Source: a virus
Direction: 5' to 3' (one strand)
DNA: 64,000 nt
IMG/VR virus record: IMGVR_UViG_3300005613_002762
Location: 85,191-149,190 of that record
Shown: one piece after another, positions 27,337-35,158 of the stretch
Position numbering within the stretch: position 1 is the first letter of the stretch
Layout: every line of letters begins with the position of its first letter
Position numbers and translations under genes: made by a program
The notes under the pieces: generated by a model
Told to the model about the DNA's origin: nothing
Database searches by the model: none
Seen by the model: the letters and a program-made list of their open reading frames with translations, nothing else

Positions 27337-27345
27337 TATTTATAA
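27337..27345 (+). promoter_or_regulatory. Late-type motif TATTTATAA
   Basis: TTATTATTTATAAAAAACG ends 14 bases before the ATG of the ClpC-like gene. Confidence 0.45.
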
Positions 27346-27358
27346 AAAACGAAAAAAT

Positions 27359-29398
27359 ATGTTAGAATTTATGGACGATAGCAACGAAAAATCCAAGAAA
27401 AAAACAGATAGTGGAACACCTGTTTTAGATAACTTTAGTAAAGATTTAAATAAATTAGCTCAAGACGGAAAATTAGATCCCGTTATTGGTAGACAAAGTG
27501 AGATATTTAGAATTGCTCAAATTTTATCAAGAAGAAAAAAGAATAACCCAATTATTATTGGTGAACCAGGAGCCGGAAAAACCGCAATAGTGGAAGGTTT
27601 AGCAATGATGATCCATAACGGAGAATGTCCCAAAAATTTAATGGATAAAAGGATTGTTTCTTTAGATATGAATTCATTGGTTGCAGGAACCAAATATCGA
27701 GGTCAGTTCGAAGAAAGAATGAAAGCGATAATCGAAGAACTACAAGTTGCCCCAAATATAATTTTATTCATAGATGAAATTCATACTATGGTTGGTGCTG
27801 GAAACAGTTCAGGATCGTTAGATGCTTCAAACATTTTAAAACCAGCGCTTTCTCGAGGAGATATACAATGTGTTGGAGCAACAACTTTAGATGAATATAG
27901 AAAACATTTTGAAAAGGATGGAGCTTTAGATAGACGATTCCAAAAAGTCATTGTCGACCCTTCTTCAAAGGAAGAGACATTTGAAATTCTAAAACAAAGT
28001 AAATCAAAATATGAAGACCATCACAAAGTTTCTTATGATGATAAAACTTTATGGATATTTGTTGAGTTAGCTGATCGATATATTACAGATCGTGAGTTTC
28101 CCGATAAAGCGTTTGATATTTTAGATGAGGTTGGGTCGAGAATGCAAGTTGATATAAAACTACCTGAAGAAATTGAAAAATTAAAGGATGAGGCGGCAGC
28201 AATTAAACAAGAAAAATATACTGTAATTAAACAACAAAAATACGAACTTGCCGCAGAACTAAGAGATCGAGAAAGAAATGTTATTTCGAAACTTGAGGAA
28301 GAAAAAAAGAAATTTGAACTTAGTCTATTAACTAGTAAAAGAAGTATTCCTGAAGAATTGATATATGAAGTTGTTTCAAACATGACAAAAATTCCAATTT
28401 CAAATATTAATTTAGACGAAAGAAACTCTCTAATTAATTTGAATGATAATTTGAATTCAAAGGTGATTGGTCAAGAGGAAGCCGTTAATAAAATTGTCAA
28501 ATCGATTAGAAGAAATAGAATCGGAATTAAAGATCCAAATAAACCAATTGGTTCATTTATTTTCTTAGGTTCTACTGGTGTTGGTAAAACATATTTGGCA
28601 AAACAATTGGCAAAAGAAATTTTTGGAAGTGAAGAGAACATGATCCGTGTGGATATGAGTGAATACCAAGAAAAACACACCATCTCTCGTTTAATTGGTT
28701 CACCTCCAGGATATGTTGGTCACGATGAAGGTGGTCAGTTAACCGAACAAGTTAAAAACAAACCTTATTCTGTTGTATTGTTTGATGAGATTGAAAAGGC
28801 ACATAAAGACATCTTTTCAACATTACTTCAGTTGTTAGACGATGGTCATATCACAGATTCTTTAGGTCGTAAGATCAACTTCAAAAACTGCTTAATCATT
28901 ATGACATCTAACATTGGTGTTAAGAAATTACAAGATTTTGGAACTGGAATGGGATTTCAGACCAGCAAAAGTGAAGTGGTTAAAGAAGAAGAAAAACAAG
29001 AAGTCTTAAAAAAAGAAATGAAAAAGTTTTTCGCTCCTGAATTTTTAAATAGAATTGATGATGTTGTTATCTTTAATTCTTTGGACAAAGAACATATTGA
29101 TGTTATTACAAAATTAGAAATTGACAAACTCTTAAAAAGAGTGTCTGAAAAAAACTACCACTTCACATATGATCAAGACTTAGTCGACTATATTTCAAAA
29201 GTTGGATTTGACGAAACATTTGGAGCAAGACCAATCAAAAGAGCTATTCAAAATAATATTGAAGATCTAATTTCAGAAAAAATCCTAATGATGGAGATTG
29301 AAGAACATAAAGACTATGTTTTAAAAATTGAAAATGATGTGGTGGTGGTATCAAATAAAGAAGAAAAAGTAAAAAGAGGTAGAAAAAAGAAAGAATAA
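27359..29398 (+). CDS. ClpC/ClpA-like AAA+ unfoldase
   Basis: A 679-residue Hsp100 protein with two AAA+ modules and no N-terminal Clp repeat domain. D1 has Walker A GEPGAGKTAIVEG near 67 and Walker B ILFIDEIHTMVGAG near 136. A short middle region contains KYELAAELRDRERN, a UVR-like ClpC feature. D2 has GSTGVGKTYLAK and VVLFDEIEKAHKD. The segment GMGFQTS in D2 is at the place of the ClpP-docking loop ([LIV]-G-[FL]), so it may feed host ClpP. The lost N-domain suggests altered adaptor choice. It probably acts with the divergent UVR protein. Confidence 0.92.
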   Translation: MLEFMDDSNEKSKKKTDSGTPVLDNFSKDLNKLAQDGKLDPVIGRQSEIFRIAQILSRRKKNNPIIIGEPGAGKTAIVEGLAMMIHNGECPKNLMDKRIVSLDMNSLVAGTKYRGQFEERMKAIIEELQVAPNIILFIDEIHTMVGAGNSSGSLDASNILKPALSRGDIQCVGATTLDEYRKHFEKDGALDRRFQKVIVDPSSKEETFEILKQSKSKYEDHHKVSYDDKTLWIFVELADRYITDREFPDKAFDILDEVGSRMQVDIKLPEEIEKLKDEAAAIKQEKYTVIKQQKYELAAELRDRERNVISKLEEEKKKFELSLLTSKRSIPEELIYEVVSNMTKIPISNINLDERNSLINLNDNLNSKVIGQEEAVNKIVKSIRRNRIGIKDPNKPIGSFIFLGSTGVGKTYLAKQLAKEIFGSEENMIRVDMSEYQEKHTISRLIGSPPGYVGHDEGGQLTEQVKNKPYSVVLFDEIEKAHKDIFSTLLQLLDDGHITDSLGRKINFKNCLIIMTSNIGVKKLQDFGTGMGFQTSKSEVVKEEEKQEVLKKEMKKFFAPEFLNRIDDVVIFNSLDKEHIDVITKLEIDKLLKRVSEKNYHFTYDQDLVDYISKVGFDETFGARPIKRAIQNNIEDLISEKILMMEIEEHKDYVLKIENDVVVVSNKEEKVKRGRKKKE

Positions 29399-29400
29399 AT

Positions 29401-29431
29401 TTGGTAAATTAAATTTTGTCGTGTATATTTG
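29401..29431 (+). promoter_or_regulatory. Host-type promoter
   Basis: TTG at 29401-29403, 20-base spacer, TATATTTG at 29424-29431, followed by TAGAA. Drives the secreted protein starting at 29455. Confidence 0.75.
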
Positions 29432-29454
29432 TAGAAATAATAAAACAATATACG

Positions 29455-29877
29455 ATGAAAACAATTTTGGCAACCTTAACTTTTTTACTCAGTTTTTTAA
29501 CCTTTAGTCAAAAACTAATTATTCACGTCTTTGAAAGACAAGAAATGGTGTCTTTTTCAAAAACGACAATCGATTCGGTATTATTGAGTCCTGATATTGT
29601 GATGGATAAAAACACCGATTACACCAAATATGTGATTGATCTTAATCAAGAGACTTCAACGTATTTTCTAAATAATGAAGAACTTAGCACTTTACCAATC
29701 AAATGTCAAAATCTTGGTAATGGAATTTTAAAAATTAACATTATGGAAGAAGGTTTTGATTATGGACTATTAGTTCAGACGGATTACCAAAATGAATCAG
29801 TCACTTGGTTTTGGTTTACTGAATATTCAACAACAGTGAAAAACATCACTAAGTTTAAATTTGAGAAACCTTCATGA
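29455..29877 (+). CDS. Secreted protein with signal peptide, 140 aa
   Basis: The start is set at ATG 29455 because the promoter -7 element overlaps the upstream part of the open frame. The N-terminus KTILATLTFLLSFLTFSQ is a clear Sec signal with cleavage near FSQ, as usual in flavobacteria. The mature part is a small beta-rich protein of unknown function. It is a host-type moron: own promoter, own terminator. It may act in the periplasm or at the surface, for example in superinfection control (inference). Confidence 0.75.
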   Translation: MKTILATLTFLLSFLTFSQKLIIHVFERQEMVSFSKTTIDSVLLSPDIVMDKNTDYTKYVIDLNQETSTYFLNNEELSTLPIKCQNLGNGILKINIMEEGFDYGLLVQTDYQNESVTWFWFTEYSTTVKNITKFKFEKPS

Positions 29878-29880
29878 AAC

Positions 29881-29912
29881 AAAAAACCCCATCTTTTCAG
29901 GTGGGGTTTTTT
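29881..29912. terminator. Bidirectional intrinsic terminator
   Basis: Stem AAAACCCCA / TGGGGTTTT with flanking A and T runs, between the secreted-protein gene and the convergent packaged-type gene. Confidence 0.85.
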
Positions 29913-29926
29913 ATTAGTTATTTTTT

Positions 29927-30421
29927 TTATTTTTGTGTTGGGGATAATTGTTTTTTAACCGCATCAACTCCACTTCTTACTGCAGTAGCTAGTTGGTTTT
30001 TTACAGTTGCATCGGCAGTATTTAAAACATTTATTAAACTATTTTTGAATTGTATAAGTTTACCATCAACTAATTGTGTGGTATAATTATCTAACGGATC
30101 TTTTTCTTGTTGGACACCTGGTGATAAATTTGCTGTAACTGCAATACCAAAATCTTGTGGTGATTTAACTAATTCTTTACCATCTTTGTAAATAACAATA
30201 TTTCCGTGATAATCATCAGCTCCTTTTACAAATTTTGCGGTGTATGCGGGTAATTTATATGCCGTCATAACTCTATTAAATTCATTAACAAATGCAGGTG
30301 CTTGAGTGGTAGCAATAGATTGCTCCATCAACAAATGTTTTGATTTTTCTTCCAATCTTCTATTTTCTAACACCAAGTTTGCTTCTTGAATGTGTCTAAT
30401 TTTACTAAAACTTTTATTCAT
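29927..30421 (-). CDS. Packaged-type protein, KIRHIQ leader family, 164 aa
   Basis: Starts MNKSFSKIRHIQEANLVLEN and has a possible processing site after KHLLME. The KIRHIQ-x-x-N-LxLE leader is shared with the protein at 61694 (SYSKIRHIQNSNLILEQ), so the two leaders are paralogous while the bodies differ. The mature part is alpha/beta with a helical C-terminus. Late-type motif AGTATTTATTAAG lies upstream. Confidence 0.7.
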   Translation of the reverse strand: MNKSFSKIRHIQEANLVLENRRLEEKSKHLLMEQSIATTQAPAFVNEFNRVMTAYKLPAYTAKFVKGADDYHGNIVIYKDGKELVKSPQDFGIAVTANLSPGVQQEKDPLDNYTTQLVDGKLIQFKNSLINVLNTADATVKNQLATAVRSGVDAVKKQLSPTQK

Positions 30422-30448
30422 GTCTTTATATTTTACTTAATAAATACT

Positions 30449-30478
30449 TTGTATATTGAAAAAATAAAGTTATCTTTG
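30449..30478 (+). promoter_or_regulatory. Host-type promoter
   Basis: TTG at 30449-30451, 19-base spacer, TATCTTTG at 30471-30478, then TAGAA, 20 bases before the CAP-domain gene. Confidence 0.7.
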
Positions 30479-30497
30479 TAGAAATTAAACAAACACT

Positions 30498-31010
30498 ATG
30501 AAATCATTAGTAATTTTATTTTTATTCTTTTTCTCTTTTGGTTTAACCCAAACTCTTAATGAGTTGGTTATTAAAAAAATAAACAACTATAGAAAAGAAT
30601 ATGGATTACCTTCATTATTATATGCACCTGAAGCTAAATTGGCGAATGATCAAATGTTGAATTATATGACTCAAACTTGCACCGTTCCGTTAGATCATTC
30701 TCAAAGAATACCAACCAGTTTTCCTGTCACATTTGAAACATTCCAAGAAAGATATGAATACCTTTATAAAAACACATCATGTATTGCTCTTGGTGAAAAT
30801 TTATGTTCATTCGTTGATTTAAAGACAGATGAGGAAAGAGCAAATATGATACTTAATTTATGGAAAAATTCTCAATCCCATAATGCACTATTATTAAGTT
30901 TAAGATTTACCGGTATTTGTGTTGGTAATAAAACTACTAATAAGATTATTATAGATGGTATAACATTTAATGATAAGATTCGTTATTGTGTCTTAACAGT
31001 GTATAAATAA
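30498..31010 (+). CDS. Secreted CAP (SCP/PR-1) domain protein
   Basis: A 170-residue protein. Residues 1-18 (KSLVILFLFFFSFGLTQ) are a signal peptide. The rest follows the CAP pattern: INNYRKEYGLPSLLYAPEAK, a His in DHSQ, GENLCSF, and WKNSQSHNALLL. CAP proteins are secreted or surface proteins of unclear activity, sometimes membrane- or ligand-binding. In a phage this is an unusual cargo, probably exported by the infected cell. It has a host-type promoter. Confidence 0.8.
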   Translation: MKSLVILFLFFFSFGLTQTLNELVIKKINNYRKEYGLPSLLYAPEAKLANDQMLNYMTQTCTVPLDHSQRIPTSFPVTFETFQERYEYLYKNTSCIALGENLCSFVDLKTDEERANMILNLWKNSQSHNALLLSLRFTGICVGNKTTNKIIIDGITFNDKIRYCVLTVYK

Positions 31011-31035
31011 AAAACACGATTTAACAACAAATACT

Positions 31036-31065
31036 TTGTATGTTGGAAAAATAAACCTATCTTTA
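31036..31065 (+). promoter_or_regulatory. Host-type promoter
   Basis: TTG at 31036-31038, 19-base spacer, TATCTTTA at 31058-31065; the M20 peptidase gene starts 16 bases later. Sequence is near identical to the promoter at 30449. Confidence 0.7.
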
Positions 31066-31081
31066 CAATAAAATACATATA

Positions 31082-32113
31082 ATGGATCTAAATAAATTTA
31101 AAGAACTTCTTTCAGTCCCGTCTAAAACTTATCAAGAAGATAGAATGGTTAATTATCTTATTGATGAACTTTCACAAATTAACGGGATTGAGGTGGTCTG
31201 TGATGAACATAACAATATCTATGTCACCAAAGGAACATTAGATGAAGGTGAATTTTACCCAATGTTTATCTCACACACCGACACGGTTCATAATATCGTT
31301 GATGAAATTATAGTTAAAGAAGAACACCTTCTTCGTCCTTATACATTCGGAAAAGACTTTGGGTCTGAACAAGTATTATGTTTAAAGGCTTACGATAAAG
31401 ATGACAAACCAACTGGTATTGGTGGTGACGACAAATGTGGAATCTTTATTTGTTTAGAATTACTTAAACAATTAGACAAAGTTAAGATCGCATTTTTTGT
31501 TTCAGAAGAAACAGGATGTCATGGGTCAAAAATGGTTGATTTAAACTTTTTAAAAGATGTTGGTTATTGCTCCCAATACGATGCACCTGGTGATCACTTG
31601 ATTTCATATAGTTGTATGGGAACCGTGTTATTTGATGAAAACTCTGAGTTTTTTGATGTCGCATATAGATCCATTTCAGAAGGTTTTAAAAACGAAATGA
31701 TGGTTCAAGCTCACCCATATACAGATATTATGATGATTAAACAAAAATCAAATCTATCTTGTATTAATATGTCTTGTGGTTATTACAACATGCACACATC
31801 AAATGAGTTTGTTTGTATTTCTGATGTTGAGAGAGCAATTGTTGCAGGAAAAAACATGGTTGATAATTTGGGTTTAAAAAAATATGAATTTAGATCTGAA
31901 CCAAAATCAACAACAACCACAACAACTTTATTTGATTTTGAGGATCAGGATCCATTTTACGATGAGGTTCATCAACTTACATCTATTGATGTTATTGAGG
32001 ATAAGGATGGTATTGTAATTGTTGATTTCTACGACGACAATAAATTCTATATTGACGATGAAGATGGTTATAAATTATACGAGATTTTAAAGAACCGTTA
32101 TTCTTTAGATTAA
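31082..32113 (+). CDS. M20-family metallopeptidase
   Basis: A 343-residue protein with di-zinc peptidase ligands in order: SHTDTV (His and Asp) near 63-68, GIGGDDKCG (bridging Asp) near 110, SEETGCHGS (catalytic Glu and metal Glu) near 139-147, DAPGD near 165, and NMHTSNEF (His) near 240. This fits the peptidase T/M20 group that trims di- or tripeptides or amidated substrates. It has no signal and is probably cytoplasmic. It may recycle peptides made by phage-directed proteolysis (inference). The C-terminus has an unusual acidic extension. Confidence 0.8.
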   Translation: MDLNKFKELLSVPSKTYQEDRMVNYLIDELSQINGIEVVCDEHNNIYVTKGTLDEGEFYPMFISHTDTVHNIVDEIIVKEEHLLRPYTFGKDFGSEQVLCLKAYDKDDKPTGIGGDDKCGIFICLELLKQLDKVKIAFFVSEETGCHGSKMVDLNFLKDVGYCSQYDAPGDHLISYSCMGTVLFDENSEFFDVAYRSISEGFKNEMMVQAHPYTDIMMIKQKSNLSCINMSCGYYNMHTSNEFVCISDVERAIVAGKNMVDNLGLKKYEFRSEPKSTTTTTTLFDFEDQDPFYDEVHQLTSIDVIEDKDGIVIVDFYDDNKFYIDDEDGYKLYEILKNRYSLD

Positions 32114-32115
32114 TG

Positions 32116-33249
32116 TTAATTAATTCTATACTCAGTCGGGTCAAATAAACCTGGCTGAGTTGCCATTGCAATCACACTATCAACATCAGAAACACCTATT
32201 TTAGAGTTCCAATTTTGTCGTGAGGTTCCAACTCTAAATGTTACTTTGAGTGTTTCAGGATCCACCTTTTCAACTTTAAGGTAATGTTTTTTATCGGGTA
32301 ATTGTTTAAATTGAAATAAATCCAACTTTCCAAGTTTTTGCATTACTTCAATATAATCTGAATCAATTTCTTCATGAGCTTTTTCAATATACTCATCCAT
32401 CAGATCTTCAAGTTTTTCACAAGTTTCAGATTCAAAAATTTCATTATCCCAAACATTATATTCAATTTCGTAATACTCAGGTGGGTGATTATTAAAACCT
32501 CTTTCTATCGCACTGAATAATAGATCTAAAACATTCTCATCAAAGTCCCCTTTATCTATATATAACTGAACAAGATTTCCCCAAGTTATAAAGTAGGTTC
32601 TAAAACAATTTGTAAAATTACTCTTTCCCCAATTTTCAATACCAAATTGTTTTAGACCATCACAATAGGTTTTCTCCATTAGTTCTTGAGCTCCACTTGA
32701 AACCGCACGATCTTTTCCCATACAAACGATTTCATCAATTGCATCACCAAGTCTAGGAAAAAACTTATCTAATATTGTTGGTAGATCACCTCCGCCATCA
32801 TATCTTATACGACCGTTATTTGTTCGTATAAAATCTTTACTTGTAGATGGGTCTAAAAACTCGGCAAGTTGTTTTAGTTTTAACATCGCAGAATCACAAA
32901 AATAACCTAAGGTATATCCCTCACTCCAATCATCGTATGCTCTATCTTGACACTCACTATAAAAGTCCCACTGACCGTAATACATTCTATCGTAATTTAC
33001 GGCCTCCCACTCACCATCACTACCTTCTTCATATGTCTCTTGAAAGAAAAACTTTAAAAACTGTTCTAAATCATCAAAATGAAACAATAGACCATGTTTG
33101 GTTACTTCAATAGTATCTCTGAAGTTATTTCCATCTTTATCATAGAAATCAACGTCATTATAATCCAACTTATTTTTATTTAAAAGTAGAATTTTTCTAA
33201 AATCTTCTAGTTCATCTATGTCGTTTTCTATAAGAAGTCTTTTTTTCAT
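32116..33249 (-). CDS. Hypothetical acidic protein, 377 aa, possible leader
   Basis: Starts MKKRLLIEND, where LLIE could be a short processing site like others here. The body is very acidic and aromatic (YDRMYYGQWDFYSECQDRAY, YYEIEYNVWDNEIFESETCE), soluble, and of unrecognised family. It converges with the M20 gene with a two-base gap and is divergent from the tmRNA. Late-type motif ATATTTATAAATAT immediately precedes the ATG. Confidence 0.7.
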   Translation of the reverse strand: MKKRLLIENDIDELEDFRKILLLNKNKLDYNDVDFYDKDGNNFRDTIEVTKHGLLFHFDDLEQFLKFFFQETYEEGSDGEWEAVNYDRMYYGQWDFYSECQDRAYDDWSEGYTLGYFCDSAMLKLKQLAEFLDPSTSKDFIRTNNGRIRYDGGGDLPTILDKFFPRLGDAIDEIVCMGKDRAVSSGAQELMEKTYCDGLKQFGIENWGKSNFTNCFRTYFITWGNLVQLYIDKGDFDENVLDLLFSAIERGFNNHPPEYYEIEYNVWDNEIFESETCEKLEDLMDEYIEKAHEEIDSDYIEVMQKLGKLDLFQFKQLPDKKHYLKVEKVDPETLKVTFRVGTSRQNWNSKIGVSDVDSVIAMATQPGLFDPTEYRIN

Positions 33250-33264
33250 ATATTTATAAATATA

Positions 33265-33295
33265 TTGAATAATACAAATCTTTGTATTATATTTG
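33265..33295 (+). promoter_or_regulatory. Host-type promoter for tmRNA
   Basis: TTG at 33265-33267, 20-base spacer, TATATTTG at 33288-33295, about 38 bases before the mature tmRNA 5' end. Confidence 0.7.
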
Positions 33296-33332
33296 TATTA
33301 TAGTTCTTTGAAAATAGTCATTTAAGATATAT

Positions 33333-33751
33333 GGGCCTATATCGGATTTGACGGGCGTTGGTTGGATAAAAGAAGCATGTAGGGACTAAGTTAATCTCTT
33401 TAAAAACTGACTTAGAAAACAACTGGCAATGTGCTAAACAAAATGGAAACTCTTGGTTTACTAAGAGGTTCTGAAGTTACTGTAGCTTAATAAGATACGG
33501 AAACGGGGGGTCGGTCAGACAGATAACCTAGCAACAGAAGTCGTAGATGAGTTGGTTTTCACTCTAAAAGAAAACAACGGTCTCGTTCAGAGGGCTACCG
33601 TAACAAAAGTGAACTCGACACAGTTTTTGGTAACAATGTCAAAATAGGAACCAAATATTTTGGAAGGTATGAAAAACCTTAACCTAAACATGTAGTTGTC
33701 TTTTTGACAAAACGAGCCGGACGAGGGAGTCGGAGCCCTCTAGGTCCACCA
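33333..33751 (+). ncRNA. ssrA: Phage-encoded tmRNA
   Basis: The 5' end GGGCCTATATCGGATTTGAC is a typical tmRNA start, with acceptor GGGCCTA pairing to TAGGTCC near the 3' end, followed by A-CCA at 33748-33751. The T-arm stem is GAGGG/CCCTC but the loop (AGTCGGAG) is unusual. The tag frame ends in tandem stops TAA TAA at 33488-33493 after codons for SEVTVA. The likely resume codon is GGC at 33425, preceded by AAAACAACT as in flavobacterial tmRNAs, giving a 21-codon tag (GNVLNK to SEVTVA). tmRNA with SmpB frees stalled ribosomes and tags proteins for proteolysis. About 419 nt, followed by a terminator. Confidence 0.9.
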
Positions 33752-33756
33752 ATTGA

Positions 33757-33787
33757 TCCCATCATTTAATTATGATGGGATTTTTTT
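33757..33787 (+). terminator. Intrinsic terminator of tmRNA
   Basis: Stem TCCCATCAT / ATGATGGGA with a six-base loop and a run of seven T. Confidence 0.9.
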
Positions 33788-33832
33788 ATGCATTAAAATT
33801 ATTGTGTATTTGATTGTGATTTTTTTGAGCAC

Positions 33833-33856
33833 AAAAAAAGGGACAACTAAGTCCCT
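33833..33856 (-). terminator. Intrinsic terminator of the large ncRNA
   Basis: On the minus strand AGGGACTTAGTTGTCCC followed by seven T: stem GGGAC/GTCCC. Lies at the end of the structured RNA and converges with the tmRNA terminator. Confidence 0.85.
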
Positions 33857-34818
33857 AAATGTTTTTGCCGGTCGCTCCATCTTTTTAAAAAAGAAACGCT
33901 GAGATTACACGTTTGTTGCGAGAACCTTTAGAGTCATTATTGTTTCTACTCTTATCCACTTTCTTTTGGAAAGTATTTCTCAGTGTTGGTTATTTAGGTG
34001 AACCACTCCTTGAGATCTTATCTACACTCTTACTACTTGACTCTCTTCGAGGATGCCTCCCCAACTCGTCCTTGCGGGATTAGAGATCTTTGGTAAAAAT
34101 ACACTTGGTCTTGGGAACCTCATGTGCCACGGACAGCCCGTGACTAAGTAAACACCTTTCGACAAGATCTGACAGACACTTTTCCTTATTTTATTAATTA
34201 ATTTGACTTAATACAATAGTCATAAGTTTGTGTCGTGGATTATCGAAGTAGTGGTCTGCCAACCGAGCCAACCCATTTTTTGAACGAGTCGATACTCAAC
34301 TACTCCGTGAAATGTCCCCATTTCCATATTTCAAGACTACTTCGAAACTAACCCCTTGGTAGAAGTTGGTTAAGGTTAGTAACGACACCACTCGTACACT
34401 AACATACCTTTCGGCTTTAAGTATCCTTTTATATTGGGAAACGCAATAATGAAATCGGATAATCTCATGTTTTGCAATATCCCTACGAGTTATTCCTATT
34501 GTTGTTCCCAACTCAACTGAACGACCCACATCGCCCAATCATCTAACCACTTTCCCTACAGCGTTGCCCTCGGTACTAAAGGTTAAACGGTATCCCGCTT
34601 GTGTACTCAAGCTCCTAAAAGAAGCCGCAAATCATCTAACACAAATGACTCACTTTATCCTACTTTCGTAGTTTATTTTATGGACCATACACAGCCCAAT
34701 ATCTTTATCATTCAAAGATGGAAATTTTATTCCAATTACTTGTCAAAGAATCTGACAAAACTTTTCCTGAACGGATAATCTATTTCTTCAAAGAACGTTT
34801 CGGACTTTTCCGATTTGT
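33833..34818 (-). ncRNA. Giant structured ncRNA, GOLLD/ROOL-class candidate
   Basis: About 985 nt with a host-type promoter at its 5' end and an intrinsic terminator at its 3' end, and no convincing gene inside. Many helices are visible on the minus strand: CTAC-GAAA-GTAG GNRA hairpin (34660-34671); GTGTCGT/ACGACAC (34382-34388 with 34230-34236) enclosing hairpin ACTAACC/GGTTAGT (34347-34380) and a 9-bp helix TCGAAGTAG/CTACTTCGA (34337-34345 with 34243-34251); hairpin CACGG/CCGTG (34128-34142); hairpin ACTTTC/GAAAGT (33958-33974). It is more G+C-rich than nearby genes. GOLLD and ROOL are large phage RNAs often near tRNA genes; size and context fit, family membership is inference. Confidence 0.8.
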
Positions 34819-34822
34819 TTTA

Positions 34823-34853
34823 CAAAGTTAAGACATTTATTTTGATCTGTCAA
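34823..34853 (-). promoter_or_regulatory. Host-type promoter P1 of the large ncRNA
   Basis: Minus-strand TTGACA at about 34848-34853, 20 bases between TTG and TAACTTTG (34823-34830). Initial transcribed region reads TAAAACAAATCGGAAAAGTCCG. Confidence 0.8.
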
Positions 34854-34906
34854 GTACTTTGTGAACTTTTTTTTTAATTTTTTTTCGGTTGTTTCCGATT
34901 GTTTTA

Positions 34907-34937
34907 CAAATGTAAAAAACTTTTTTTAATTATTCAA
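34907..34937 (-). promoter_or_regulatory. Second host-type promoter P2 of the large ncRNA
   Basis: Minus-strand TTG (34935-34937), 20-base spacer, TACATTTG (34907-34914), followed by TAAAACAATCGGAAACAACCG, nearly the same initial sequence as P1. The -33 part lies inside the end of the small upstream gene. Confidence 0.65.
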
Positions 34938-35102
34938 GTCCTTTACAATATTTTTTTCTACATACACATCATATGTTCCGTAGAATCGTGCTCTTAATTG
35001 TGCAAACTCCAAATTTGATGTCCACAATGTTTTTCCGTTTGAAATATATGAATACATCTCAACGTCTTTAACTTCTTTTTCTTGTTTTATTTCTTCACTC
35101 AT
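34926..35102 (-). CDS. Small protein, 58 aa
   Basis: ATG at 35102 (MSEEIKQEKEVKDVEMYSYI) to TAA at 34926. The sequence continues SNGKTLWTSNLEFAQLRARF and ends VEKNIVKDLNN; it looks like a small alpha/beta domain. The late-type motif ATATTTATAC lies about 35 bases upstream. It is immediately upstream of the large RNA, and promoter P2 overlaps its 3' end. Unknown family. Confidence 0.65.
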   Translation of the reverse strand: MSEEIKQEKEVKDVEMYSYISNGKTLWTSNLEFAQLRARFYGTYDVYVEKNIVKDLNN

Positions 35103-35158
35103 GTTATTATTGTATTACAAGTGAAATGATAGTATAAATATAAAAATGAGTCAAATAT

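Noticed and set aside
28033-28683. Minus-strand frames opposite the ClpC-like gene
   Set aside because: Antisense shadows of a well-conserved protein; no independent start or promoter signals.
34296-34538. Minus-strand frame of 80 codons inside the giant RNA
   Set aside because: Codon use and composition do not look like nearby genes, it lacks a start context, and the region folds into extensive helices; the RNA explanation is better.
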